Source: Hyphomicrobium sp. LHD-15
GTDB taxonomy: Bacteria > Pseudomonadota > Alphaproteobacteria > Rhizobiales > Hyphomicrobiaceae
Direction of reading: 5' to 3'
DNA: 64,000 nucleotides
NCBI RefSeq assembly: GCF_031157355.1
Contig: NZ_JAVIFT010000001.1
Location: 1,116,001 to 1,180,000 of the forward strand
Part shown: positions 53,140 through 61,760 of the stretch, one piece after another
Numbering within the stretch: position 1 is the stretch's first letter
Layout of the letters: every line of letters begins with the position of its first letter
Notes under the pieces: generated by a model
What the model saw: only the letters and a program-made list of their open reading frames with translations
Database searches by the model: none
What the model was told of the DNA's origin: nothing
Made by a program: the position numbers and the translations under genes

Positions 53140-56100
53140 ATGGCCAAGAATAGAGACGAGTTCTCAGCTCCGACCAAACGATTGCTCGCCGAAAGAGTTG
53201 GGTACCGATGCTCCAGGCCTGGATGCCCCCGCTCGACCATCGGCCCCGCAAAGGGAAAATTCAAGCCCGTTATTCTGGGAAAAGCTGCGCACATCACGGC
53301 GGCTGCGTCAGGCGGCCCCAGATTTAATGCTGCGCTGACGCCAGCGCAACGAAGCCATTACGATAACGGGATTTGGCTGTGCAGTCCGCACGCCGACTTG
53401 GTCGACAAGGACGACCAGCACTTCAAAGAAGAAGACATTCGCCGCTGGAAGGAACAGGCGGAAGACAGGCAGTTCAAGGAAATCGATGAAGGGTACCAAG
53501 GTGCCGATATCGAGCTTGAAGAAGTCGATATCGAAGCGCGTCAGCTGCTCGGCCTCCCAGATACCGACAACATAACGGCCTTGTTGCCTCGGCTTGATAA
53601 AGCGGCGGAAAGAGGCATCGAGGTTTATAAGCGCCATCCGAATTGGCCGTCGGCACCCATCAAGCTGGACCTCACCGACTCGAAATCTCAACAACCTGCA
53701 ACAGAACTGATGTTGGCTGCCGCCATGGAGCGCGGCGGCATCCTGGCAATCATCGCTCCGCCTGGCACGGGAAAGTCCACAACGATGGGCCAGCTTGCCG
53801 AGGCTGTGCTTGAGCGAAATAAAGTCGCCCCGGTCATCCTAAAGCTCACCGAGTGGTCGCTGCAGCAAGGCAACCTGCTTAGGTTCATTTGCAGCAAGCC
53901 GTCATGGGCCGCCTTCAATGATCGCCACCTGATGTTGGCAGCCACACATGGCAAGCTGGCACTCATTCTAGATGGGTGGAATGAGATCGATCCCGACGAC
54001 AGGCTGCGGCTGATTGTCGAACTGCAGGAGCTCAACACAGAGTTTCCGCTGCTGTCGATAGCAGTCTCAACGCGCAGACAGGCAACCGATCTTCCATTGA
54101 ACCCGCGCATAATAGAAGTCGACCCGCTGACGGAAGAACAGCAGGTCGAGATCGCGAAGGCGTTGCGAGGAGCAGACGGAGAAACCCTTCTCGACCGAGC
54201 ATGGCGAACCCCTGGTATCCATGATCTGATCCGCATTCCGCTCTATCTGACGGCGCTTCTTACGAGCACTCCTGGAAAGGAGCTTCCAAAAACCAAAGAA
54301 GCGATCCTCCGCTTGTTCGTGAAAAAGCATGAGCAAGATGCCGAGAAGATCGAAATCTATAATTCGGAGTTGCTGGGCAACCAAACGATCTATCTGTCTG
54401 CTATCGCCGCAAGCACGACAGCAACGGCCAATGTGAGCCTGCTGGAAGTCTCCACTCGCGAGGTCATAAAATCCACAGCCGACGAGCTCATCAAGAATGG
54501 GCAGCTATCGATCTGTCCGGAACCTGCTACCGTCATTGATACACTTGTAAACAGGCACACTCTCGTCCGAACCGGCGAAGCAGAAGCCACCATCAAGTTC
54601 CAGCATCAGCAAATTCAAGAATGGTATGCATCATTCGACGTTGAGCGCCTAATATCACAGGCCGCGAACGGAGACGCCGCCGCAAAGCAGATGCTGAGAC
54701 AGGACATTCTAAACCTGCCAGCCTGGGAGGAAGCCGTCTTATTTGCGTGTGAGCGCCTGAGCGAAGACCACGCTCACCAAGAAGCGCTCGCTGAAGCTAC
54801 GGTTATGGCTCTGGGCATCGATCCGATGCTAGCCGCCGAAATGATCTACCGCTCCGGAAATGATGTCTGGAAACTCACCAGCCCGCATGTGCTGGCGTTC
54901 GTCAATAGGTGGCACTTACCCAAGACCGCCGATCGTGCAATCCGCTTCATGCTTCTAAGCGGGCGCGAGGAGTTCCAGGAATTAATCTGGACAGTTCTCA
55001 CCGACCCCGACAAGAACAAGGTTTTCGGGGCAATCCGTAGCGCGACGCGCGTGCGACCGGACGCGCTCGGCAATATCAAAGCACACCTAGCAGGCTTGCC
55101 CGAGGAACGTCGCGAACTCATTGCGGGTGAACTCATCCACAATGGCAATGGCGCCACCATTGAAGCAATCGCCACCTATGCCAGAGATGAGAAGGCCCCC
55201 GAAGTTCTCAAAGACATCATCAAGTCTTTACTGTTCCGACGCGCCAACAAATTGGCGGAAGGCATCTTAACAAACGCACCCGTTGAAGTTTGGAAGGATT
55301 TGGCGAGAAACGGATACGCAGAGGAGTTCAAGGGAACACCGGCAGAAGCCGGGCTCCGGAAAGAGCTTGAGACGCTGAGCCAAGAGACCGACAGCCCCTA
55401 CCGGCGATTAGTAAACCTGGTACACACCGGTCAGGAATTGTCACCTGAGGAAATCCAGCAAGCGATCGCTGAGGCCGACTTCAAAGCCAATCGCGACAAC
55501 GCCAGCACACTCTTGAGTCAGGTACACGCCAAAGCTCCCGTTGCAACTGCTCAGGGTCTGGCCAAGCGCCTCGAGGAAGGTCGGGACATCCCATTCGGAT
55601 GCGAAGAGTTGCTCGCGGAAGCGCCCTTGAAAGATGACGAGGTGTTCATCCAGCAGCTTCTGGGAGGTGCGAAGTTCGATAAGGCCATCAGCAAGATTTG
55701 TGGACCGAATGCGGTCGAAGCGATGTTGCATGAGGCCTATGAGCGATATCAAAAGCTCAAGGACACGCGCTCGGATGCCGCCAGCAACAGCTATCACCAA
55801 ATCAAGGATTTTTTGGAGGCAACCCGTCCAGACGTTTTCGTGCAAGCACTGCTCCGCGCCCAGGGTACCGACAATCTAGCCAAGATCGCGCTATTTGCGG
55901 ATATCTTGTCCCAGCATTCGGTAACGCACACGTCGGAGCCGCTACCTCAAATCCGCACGCCCGAACTAGTTGCTCTGCTTCAGGCTTGGACCGTCAAGTT
56001 CCTCGCAGAGGACGCTACACGCTATCAGATGTCCGAACTCGCGAGCGCTATTGGGCGCGTCGGAGATCCCGATCTTCTACCGAGCCTTCTTTCGTTGCTT

Positions 56101-57492
56101 GATCGTGAACTTACGATGCTCGCAGCAGACAAGGAGGCTATTAGGCAAGCAATCAGTCAGGGAGGGGGCCGGCATGGCCTGACACTTCACGAGAACGCTT
56201 ACATGACCGCGCTCGAACGCACAGGGGGTGCCGGCCTTGTTGAGGCAATGTCTTGCAAGCTCACGCATCCAGACTTTGCCAGACCTGCTGCCGTCGTTGT
56301 CAAGCGCCTGTGGCTACGAGAACAGCCCCGAGACGACAACCCGCCCTTCCGAAGCAATTGGCCGGACTACTCTAAGGTCGAGGCCAAACGCAGCGCGAAA
56401 GCGTCTGGAAAAGTACCCGCGCATCCCTTTAGCAAGCTGATACTGAATGCTGCGAACGAGCTCGCTGATCGAGAAAGCATCGAAGACAGGAAACGAGCGA
56501 TTTCGATTGCCCAGATAGGCTTCACGATTCCCTATGAGAACCAAGACCCGCTCATCGCGAAGCTGATCGAACTACCGGTTCCTATCACAAACAAGTTGTC
56601 CCTCCTTCAGTCCCTGACAGACGCCGGTGAGATCTTGAGCGCTGACCTCATCCAGGAAGGGATATCAGGGCTGTACGAGCTAGCGAAAAAAGAGACCTGG
56701 AGGCTTGACCACGATCATTCCGAGTTAGCTGAATGGTTCGAGCTTCTCGCTTTCTCCACAGATCCAACCAAGCTCCTTGAAGCCTTCAAACAGGCCCCGG
56801 CGCGCAGCCTCTCCAATTGGCGAGGAGACAACCTTATTCGCTCACTGGCGTTTGTGCCGGAGCATGGAGAGACCATCCTCTTTGCACTTGCGCGGCAGCA
56901 TCCCGAGATTTCTGCATCAAGTGAGTGGCACGGTGCGGCGCTCACCCTCGCCCTGAAGTCAGATGTTTTAGACGTGCTGGAGAAGGTTGTTGCTGTCCTG
57001 GATACGCGGCATCAAAGGCACTTCGAAACACGCCAATGGGCACTGAATATAGCAGAGCAAGCTCGCGTAGACCCAGAAATCAAGGCGTATCTAGTTCAGC
57101 GGTTCAACGGCGCAACCGGTCTTACCCATAGTGTGTTGTATCAGGCGCTTTCAGAGCTGGCAGATGAAGATGCTGTCATCGCGCTTATCAACCGTCACGT
57201 TGAAGCGCAGCGCCCCTTTGACGGCAATCTTCAGCGGGCCATCCGAACAGCCGTGACGCAACAGCGACCAAGCGCCGAATGGAAAGGTGCTTTCGAAGTG
57301 CTACCGCATCCCGCGCCCAAGCTCAGAAAACATCTCTTCGGCCTGATGGCGAGAGAAGAGCCGATTTGCCAGTTCGCAAAGCGCTGCCTTACTTACATTG
57401 ATGAAATACGGGATGACCAGGGGCGGCCTGACAGCGAACCACGACATCCAGAAATAGAATTGGGAGCGCCATGGCCACAGGAAGCCGGCTAA
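53140..57492 (+). CDS. STAND NTPase with N-terminal HNH nuclease, probable antiphage protein
   Basis: A 1450-residue protein. Residues 1-105 are an HNH nuclease: Cys24 and Cys29 in GYRCSRPGCP, AAHI with His51, and NGIWLCSPHADLVDKD with Cys81 and His84, a metal-binding and catalytic pattern typical of this HNH type. The NTPase has Walker A APPGTGKS at 206-213 and Walker B LALILDG with Asp278, followed by WNEI. About 1000 residues of helical repeats follow. The order effector-NTPase-sensor repeats the neighbouring gene with a different nuclease. ATG 53140 has no strong RBS. Codon and base use are more A/T-rich than the host genes. Function is inferred from architecture and location. Confidence 0.8.
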   Translation: MAKNRDEFSAPTKRLLAERVGYRCSRPGCPRSTIGPAKGKFKPVILGKAAHITAAASGGPRFNAALTPAQRSHYDNGIWLCSPHADLVDKDDQHFKEEDIRRWKEQAEDRQFKEIDEGYQGADIELEEVDIEARQLLGLPDTDNITALLPRLDKAAERGIEVYKRHPNWPSAPIKLDLTDSKSQQPATELMLAAAMERGGILAIIAPPGTGKSTTMGQLAEAVLERNKVAPVILKLTEWSLQQGNLLRFICSKPSWAAFNDRHLMLAATHGKLALILDGWNEIDPDDRLRLIVELQELNTEFPLLSIAVSTRRQATDLPLNPRIIEVDPLTEEQQVEIAKALRGADGETLLDRAWRTPGIHDLIRIPLYLTALLTSTPGKELPKTKEAILRLFVKKHEQDAEKIEIYNSELLGNQTIYLSAIAASTTATANVSLLEVSTREVIKSTADELIKNGQLSICPEPATVIDTLVNRHTLVRTGEAEATIKFQHQQIQEWYASFDVERLISQAANGDAAAKQMLRQDILNLPAWEEAVLFACERLSEDHAHQEALAEATVMALGIDPMLAAEMIYRSGNDVWKLTSPHVLAFVNRWHLPKTADRAIRFMLLSGREEFQELIWTVLTDPDKNKVFGAIRSATRVRPDALGNIKAHLAGLPEERRELIAGELIHNGNGATIEAIATYARDEKAPEVLKDIIKSLLFRRANKLAEGILTNAPVEVWKDLARNGYAEEFKGTPAEAGLRKELETLSQETDSPYRRLVNLVHTGQELSPEEIQQAIAEADFKANRDNASTLLSQVHAKAPVATAQGLAKRLEEGRDIPFGCEELLAEAPLKDDEVFIQQLLGGAKFDKAISKICGPNAVEAMLHEAYERYQKLKDTRSDAASNSYHQIKDFLEATRPDVFVQALLRAQGTDNLAKIALFADILSQHSVTHTSEPLPQIRTPELVALLQAWTVKFLAEDATRYQMSELASAIGRVGDPDLLPSLLSLLDRELTMLAADKEAIRQAISQGGGRHGLTLHENAYMTALERTGGAGLVEAMSCKLTHPDFARPAAVVVKRLWLREQPRDDNPPFRSNWPDYSKVEAKRSAKASGKVPAHPFSKLILNAANELADRESIEDRKRAISIAQIGFTIPYENQDPLIAKLIELPVPITNKLSLLQSLTDAGEILSADLIQEGISGLYELAKKETWRLDHDHSELAEWFELLAFSTDPTKLLEAFKQAPARSLSNWRGDNLIRSLAFVPEHGETILFALARQHPEISASSEWHGAALTLALKSDVLDVLEKVVAVLDTRHQRHFETRQWALNIAEQARVDPEIKAYLVQRFNGATGLTHSVLYQALSELADEDAVIALINRHVEAQRPFDGNLQRAIRTAVTQQRPSAEWKGAFEVLPHPAPKLRKHLFGLMAREEPICQFAKRCLTYIDEIRDDQGRPDSEPRHPEIELGAPWPQEAG

Positions 57493-57573
57493 ATATAACA
57501 GGTTGGGTTCCGCTCTTCTCCGACCAGCAGACCCGGCTTTATGAGGTTTGTAGAGTTGGACAACATTCGGCTT

Positions 57574-57596
57574 GATGTCCGCTTCTGGGACGAACC
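57574..57596. repeat. Dispersed GTCCGCTT-TGGGACGAA element, copy 1
   Basis: GATGTCCGCTTCTGGGACGA matches the reverse complement of 60069-60092 with a few differences. It lies between the HNH-STAND gene and the decayed gene. Short pieces of the same sequence (GTCCGC near 48131 and AGCGGAC near 48162 and 48223) occur after the integrase gene. Confidence 0.55.
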
Positions 57597-57644
57597 AGCT
57601 TAGGCGGCCCCCACGCCCGACCGCGATTGAATCCCACAGCCCCA

Positions 57645-58110
57645 CTAGGGTGCCGCCGCCTTGGACAGCCGCGCGTTTAGCAGATCGTGGATGCTCTTGG
57701 CGGCAGCCGAGCCATCGGGCACGCCGGAGATCACCAGAGTGATCAGATCCTCGCCTCTCCGGATCAGGATCATCGCGCCCACCGACGTTGCTTGGTCTCC
57801 GAGGCCCGCAAATTTACCCATGGCAGATCCGAGCTGCGATTCCATCACTCCGGCGCCGTTCATACCGGCGACGCCGTCGCCCTAGTTTAGTTGCATCTCA
57901 GCGTAGGGTGCGCCGAAGTTCGCCCCCTGCGGCTTGATACGTGCACTTGGTCTGCCCACCCCGGTCATCGGCCGATGCGCCCACCGCGCTGCCGAGAACT
58001 TTGCTCATGTCAGCGGCAGAGACGAACTCGCATGCCGTCGGTGCGGCCGATACGCTGGTGCAGAGGAAGCTGGCGGGGATCAGGACAACGGAAACGAACG
58101 CATGAAGCGA
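57645..58110 (-). pseudogene. Decayed gene for a small secreted protein
   Basis: Two minus-strand fragments join into one protein: a signal peptide and N-terminal part (SVVLIPASFLCTSVSAAPTA, CEFVSAADMSKVLGSA, TKCTYQAAGG) and a C-terminal part (GKFAGLGDQATSVGAMILIR, TLVISGVPDGSAAAKSIHDL). A frameshift near 57920 ends the first frame, and the continuing frame also meets a TAG at 57882-57884. The intact form would be about 150 residues with two cysteines, secreted. No clear start codon with an RBS remains. Decay next to the island edge is notable. Confidence 0.65.
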
Positions 58111-58141
58111 ACCTCGTCGATCACTTTGTGGACCAACACCG

Positions 58142-58699
58142 TCACGCGTCCGGTGCGGGTGATCGGCCCAGCCGAAAGAAGGCATAAAAATACGCGAGCC
58201 AGAGGACGATCGAGAGGCTGTAGAAGCCAATAGTGCGCGGCGACCAGAACGGCCAGTATCCGGCATTGCCGATGGCGATCACATTCGGATACCAGCTGAA
58301 GAGCGTCGCACGCCACCCGTTCCACATGACCGTCATCTCGGTCTGGCGCGTGTCGGCGGTCTTGGCGTCGTTGAAAACGCGCTCGCTGTTTCGCTTCAGC
58401 CACCACCACGAGTCGTCGTTTGTTAACTCGAGCCCCCGATCGGAGCGGTTGCGCATGTAGATGTATTGGATGTCGGTCGTATTGCCGCGAACATCGGGAT
58501 CGCTGCGGCGAACTTCGGTTCCGGTTATGACGCCCGTCGTCCACGTCGGACGCGCGTACTCCCATGCAAACCACAGCGGGACGCCCACCACGAGCGCGGC
58601 GACGGCAAGGACGTGATTATCCCGGCGCCACAGGACGTAAGCGAGAACGAAAATGGCGAGAAGGACGATGAAACCTATCGATAGCCAAGCTTCAAGCAT
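58142..58699 (-). CDS. DUF1523 family membrane protein
   Basis: A 185-residue protein with N-terminal transmembrane helices (SIGFIVLLAIFVLAYVLW, VLAVAALVVGVPLWFAWEYA), a conserved external domain (GTEVRRSDPD, NTTDIQYIYMRN, NDDSWWWLKRNSERVFNDAK) and a C-terminal helix (IGFYSLSIVLWLAYFYAFF). These match DUF1523, found in alphaproteobacteria and of unknown function. It lies just upstream of the decayed gene on the same strand. Confidence 0.85.
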   Translation of the reverse strand: MLEAWLSIGFIVLLAIFVLAYVLWRRDNHVLAVAALVVGVPLWFAWEYARPTWTTGVITGTEVRRSDPDVRGNTTDIQYIYMRNRSDRGLELTNDDSWWWLKRNSERVFNDAKTADTRQTEMTVMWNGWRATLFSWYPNVIAIGNAGYWPFWSPRTIGFYSLSIVLWLAYFYAFFRLGRSPAPDA

Positions 58700-59099
58700 A
58701 GATCAAACCTCTCCGCGAGGTCGCGGTCCAATAGTGTTGGCATAGCCAGTCAGCTAAGGCGAAGAGAAATGTCCGCCGAGGCACAAAAGAAGACGTCGCG
58801 AGCGGGTATTGACAGCTTGCTGTCTGGAAGCAGACTTCAACTGAGTGAGCGATAGAGCGCCGAACCGGCCATACGTCAATGGCCGCTGAATAGGATGTTT
58901 GTTTTAAATAGCTATGTTAGCGATGAAAAAAACAGACGTTCCCGAAGCGATGGGATGGAGACCTCAACTCGCCGTGTTGCCATGGGACCGGACTGCAACA
59001 GTTTTCCCTTCGCGCACCTGCTGGAATGTGATCGGACTTGCCCAGGGGTGGCGAGGTGCCCTATCAGGACTGAAGGGATCAACCGGTTGCGGAACGCCA
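58700..59099. other. Intergenic region between DUF1523 and the L,D-transpeptidase
   Basis: Four hundred bases with the divergent promoters of both genes. An open frame continues upstream from the transpeptidase to 58914 but lacks an RBS and protein-like character. A short inverted segment (GACAGCTTGCTGTC near 58811) is the only structure noticed. Confidence 0.5.
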
Positions 59100-59951
59100 A
59101 TGGAATTGCGCGCAACGTGTCTTGCTTTGGCAGCCTGCGTCGCTCTGATCGCGGGGCCGGCGAAGGCGCAGTTCGTCAACGACTCTGTCGCTGAACATGA
59201 TGCGCAAATGAAGGAAGCGGAGCGCGTTGAGCGCCAAGCGCGCCGTGCAACCTCTGAGCCCGTTGTTTATCCCAAGCATATGGACGGCGGCGAACGACCG
59301 GACATTGCGCCTGCCGCGCCGCCGGTCGTCTATTTCGATCGCGGCGAGGAAGTCGGCTCCATCATAATCGATACGCAATCGCGTAAGCTGTATTTCGTGC
59401 TTCCGAACAAGCAAGCCTACGAGTATCCCATCTCGGTCGGTCGCGAGGGCTTTACCTGGACCGGTACGCAGCGCATCAGCCGGATCGCATCCTGGCCGTC
59501 GTGGACGCCGCCACCTGAAATGCACGAGCGTGTACCGGGCCTACCGCTTACGGTCTCGGGCGGGCTCAAGAACCCGCAAGGCGCGCGCGCGCTCTATCTC
59601 GGCAGCACCGTGTATCGAATCCATGGCACCAACAATGATCGCACGGTCGGGCGCGCGAATTCGTCGGGCTGCTTCCGCCTGACGAACGAGCATGTCGTGC
59701 ACCTGGCCTCGATTGCGAAGGTCGGCGCGAAGGTGAGCGTGCTGCAGGCTTACACCGGCGGCGTGAGCGAGACCGCGCCGTTGTCATCGCTGTTCGACTT
59801 CGGCTTTTTCAGCCCCCCTCCCGCAAAGCCCAAGGCGAAAAAGCCGGCGGCGGCCAAGAAGAAGCCACCGGTTACGACGACCGCGGCGACGCCTAAGGCA
59901 ATGCAGCCCGCCGCAGCGGACGCAGCCGCCGCTCCCGCGCCGAAGAATTGA
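59100..59951 (+). CDS. L,D-transpeptidase (YkuD/ErfK family)
   Basis: A 283-residue periplasmic enzyme that cross-links peptidoglycan or anchors proteins to it. Signal peptide at residues 1-24 (CLALAACVALIAGPAKA). The YkuD domain spans ~80-220: SIIIDTQSRKLYFVLPNKQA, His175 in YRIHGTNNDRT and nucleophile Cys191 in NSSGCFRLTN (family SHGCxR with Ser for His). The C-terminus is a long Lys/Pro/Ala-rich tail (KPKAKKPAAAKKKPP), typical of rhizobial members and perhaps wall-binding. ATG 59100 is chosen because it gives a proper signal peptide. Confidence 0.92.
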   Translation: MELRATCLALAACVALIAGPAKAQFVNDSVAEHDAQMKEAERVERQARRATSEPVVYPKHMDGGERPDIAPAAPPVVYFDRGEEVGSIIIDTQSRKLYFVLPNKQAYEYPISVGREGFTWTGTQRISRIASWPSWTPPPEMHERVPGLPLTVSGGLKNPQGARALYLGSTVYRIHGTNNDRTVGRANSSGCFRLTNEHVVHLASIAKVGAKVSVLQAYTGGVSETAPLSSLFDFGFFSPPPAKPKAKKPAAAKKKPPVTTTAATPKAMQPAAADAAAAPAPKN

Positions 59952-60400
59952 CCAGCGGCAGCCGCTAAGTCACATGATTGCAGACGTGGGTCGCACATCG
60001 ATGCGAGTCTCACACGTCCTTCGCGGCAGAGTCTGCTAATGGGACTTTGCGGACAAGGCCGCGATGGCCGCTTCGTCCCAAAAGCGGACGTCGAACCGTC
60101 ACCGATTGGATACGCAGACGCTCACGTAGCTGTCGTCCGCATCCGAATGTAGAGCGGTTGTTACAAACGCACAGGCGAAGCCTCCCTCCTTGCCCCGAAC
60201 CGGAAGCAGTGTCGGAGGCCGGACACCATGCGCTGCATGAGTAGTTTCCGAGGGTGCTTAGGCGCGCCAGAGCACGCTATCGTCCGCGATCCACTCATCG
60301 CAGAAGCCAGCCTCAGCCGCCCGATTCTCCAACAACGGAGAACGGACGGATCTCGACTTTTAAACGAAGCCGAGCGCACCCAGCCTCGGAGGAGCACGGA
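59952..60400. other. Intergenic region with a dispersed repeat
   Basis: No supportable gene. It contains copy 2 of the GTCCGCTT-TGGGACGAA element (60069-60092) and GC-rich filler. Frames crossing it on either strand lack ribosome-binding sites. Confidence 0.5.
60069..60092. repeat. Dispersed GTCCGCTT-TGGGACGAA element, copy 2
   Basis: CGCTTCGTCCCAAAAGCGGA is the reverse complement of copy 1 (57574-57596) with a few differences. Such short palindrome-prone pieces are widely scattered in Hyphomicrobiales intergenic DNA. Confidence 0.55.
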
Positions 60401-60664
60401 ATGACCATACGGACGCCAGAGCAGATCGCGCAAAGGATTATGGAGCTGCTTGAGCAAAGGCACACCAAGCCCGGCGAGTACGACATGTTCGGTGCTATAG
60501 CGGCGCGGCTCGCCAACGAAGAGATCTTGGGGATCGAGTTAAATGACGGTGTGGAATTCGGAGTGGCGAACGGATGGCTCAGCTTGAGAGGTCCGCGAAT
60601 TTTGCGAGCGTCTGAATGCGTAGCTTCGGAAGGCCCAACCACCACGACCACGACCCGCCGCTGA
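60401..60664 (+). CDS. Small hypothetical protein, 87 residues
   Basis: Starts at ATG 60401 with GGAGGAG 7-13 bp upstream, the best RBS in this area. The product is soluble, with a helical start (TPEQIAQRIMELLEQR) and a beta-rich middle (LNDGVEFGVANGWLSLRG), ending in a run of threonines. No family recognised. Confidence 0.6.
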   Translation: MTIRTPEQIAQRIMELLEQRHTKPGEYDMFGAIAARLANEEILGIELNDGVEFGVANGWLSLRGPRILRASECVASEGPTTTTTTRR

Positions 60665-60837
60665 GCCGTCGTTGCCCACGCTTCTGTCAGACGTTCTGAG
60701 TAGATTCCGACTCTACGGCAAATGCCCCTCCGTCCTTACTATCTAACCCGACACGTGCGTCCGGATTTGAGCATGCATGCGCGCCTGTCGCCTTTCACCG
60801 CCTGAGACTTTGCGCCAGGAACAAGGATTTTTCTCAT

Positions 60838-60975
60838 ATGAATGACCCGGCTCCTCGCTTCGTTGCTGAGAAGATTAGCTGGCGCACGCTTGCCCCTTGG
60901 ATCCCGTCGTTGCTTGTTCCGATTGTCCTCGCCCTGGCGCTCGTTGGCTACGTGGTGTTCCAAGCCGCTAGCTAG
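60838..60975 (+). CDS. Small single-span membrane protein, 45 residues
   Basis: A short frame with AAGGA about 11 bp before the ATG. After a soluble N-terminus (NDPAPRFVAEKISWRTLAPW) there is one transmembrane helix (LLVPIVLALALVGYVVF). Similar tiny membrane proteins are common and uncharacterised. It precedes another membrane-protein gene by 53 bp in the same direction. Confidence 0.5.
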   Translation: MNDPAPRFVAEKISWRTLAPWIPSLLVPIVLALALVGYVVFQAAS

Positions 60976-61028
60976 AGCGTCCCCGCGGTGTCTGATTGCT
61001 CTTGGATCATAGAAGCATTGGAGTGCGA

Positions 61029-61436
61029 ATGTCGCGATATCAGCAGCTCATATCGGCAGGAATTATCCTGACCGTTGTCACAGGAGGCGTAGCAGGAGCA
61101 GCGAGCGGATTGGCTCTCGACGGCTTCGTCGCCAACCAGCCGGTGCTGGCCATCGTGGCTGCGTTTCTCGCCATTGTCGCAGGCACGCTTGTTCGTCATT
61201 TCACTGTCTTCGCGTCCATCCGGGGAGCGGGACCTGGTCCCGGCCGACTGATCATTCCCGGCGTCGTCCTGTTCAATGCGGTGATTGCGGCCATCGGCGG
61301 TGGCTTAGCCGGATATTTGATCAGCCTGAGCGTCCTCAATCCTCCGCCAGCAGCGTGGATCGGCTGCCTGTCTGGCGTCATGGCCAGCGTCACGATGGAA
61401 CTTCTGATGATCGGTTATCGCGCCCGGATGCAATAG
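61029..61436 (+). CDS. Membrane protein, 135 residues, unknown function
   Basis: ATG 61029 has GGAG six bases upstream. Four hydrophobic helices: LISAGIILTVVTGGVAGAAS, VLAIVAAFLAIVAGTLV, LIIPGVVLFNAVIAAIGGGL and AAWIGCLSGVMASVTMELLM. The glycine/alanine-rich helices and short loops suggest a small integral membrane protein. No named family recognised. It may be transcribed with the 45-residue protein before it and the DUF1488 gene after it. Confidence 0.7.
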   Translation: MSRYQQLISAGIILTVVTGGVAGAASGLALDGFVANQPVLAIVAAFLAIVAGTLVRHFTVFASIRGAGPGPGRLIIPGVVLFNAVIAAIGGGLAGYLISLSVLNPPPAAWIGCLSGVMASVTMELLMIGYRARMQ

Positions 61437-61486
61437 ATCCCGCGCATGCCTCAGAGCCATTGATCGCGGGAAGGAGAAATCACACG

Positions 61487-61750
61487 ATGACACTGAGTTT
61501 TCCCAATCGGAGCCGAAGCTACGACGCACGCGGGCGCCGCGTGCGCTTTTGGGGCCATGACGGCGCACTCGAGATCAGCTTCTTCATTGATCAGTGCGCT
61601 TTCTCCCGCATGGGCCCAGATCCGAAGTTTGACGAAGCCGGAATCCTGGTTGCGTTCGACCGCTATCGGGATCGAATCCTCGACGTAGCGGCAAAAGTCT
61701 ACTCTGGCCGCCGTAGAGATGCCTACACGTTGCTGCCATCCGATTTCTGA
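61487..61750 (+). CDS. DUF1488 domain protein
   Basis: An 87-residue soluble protein. The start MTLSFPNRSRSYD and the following VRFWGHDGALEISFFID are the DUF1488 signature, and the rest (FDRYRDRILDVAAKVYSG) fits the family's length and end. Function unknown; common in Hyphomicrobiales, often in regulatory or stress neighbourhoods. AAGGAG lies about 11 bp before the ATG. Convergent with the hybrid kinase gene, 10 bp apart. Confidence 0.85.
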   Translation: MTLSFPNRSRSYDARGRRVRFWGHDGALEISFFIDQCAFSRMGPDPKFDEAGILVAFDRYRDRILDVAAKVYSGRRRDAYTLLPSDF

Positions 61751-61760
61751 GGCGCAGACA

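Larger units (their letters stand above)
46549..57600. mobile_element. Integrated genomic island carrying two STAND-nuclease genes (right end uncertain)
   Basis: The left end is the tRNA-Leu fragment; the integrase is adjacent, and two large defence-type genes follow. The second of these is visibly more A/T-rich than the surrounding DNA. No second copy of the tRNA segment is found up to 64000, so the right limit is set only by the return to chromosomal-type genes near 57.6 kb and may be wrong. Confidence 0.5.

Noticed and set aside
52922-53251. A 109-codon minus-strand frame across the STAND promoter region, possibly a small regulator
   Set aside because: It overlaps the start of the HNH domain, has no RBS and no recognisable fold.
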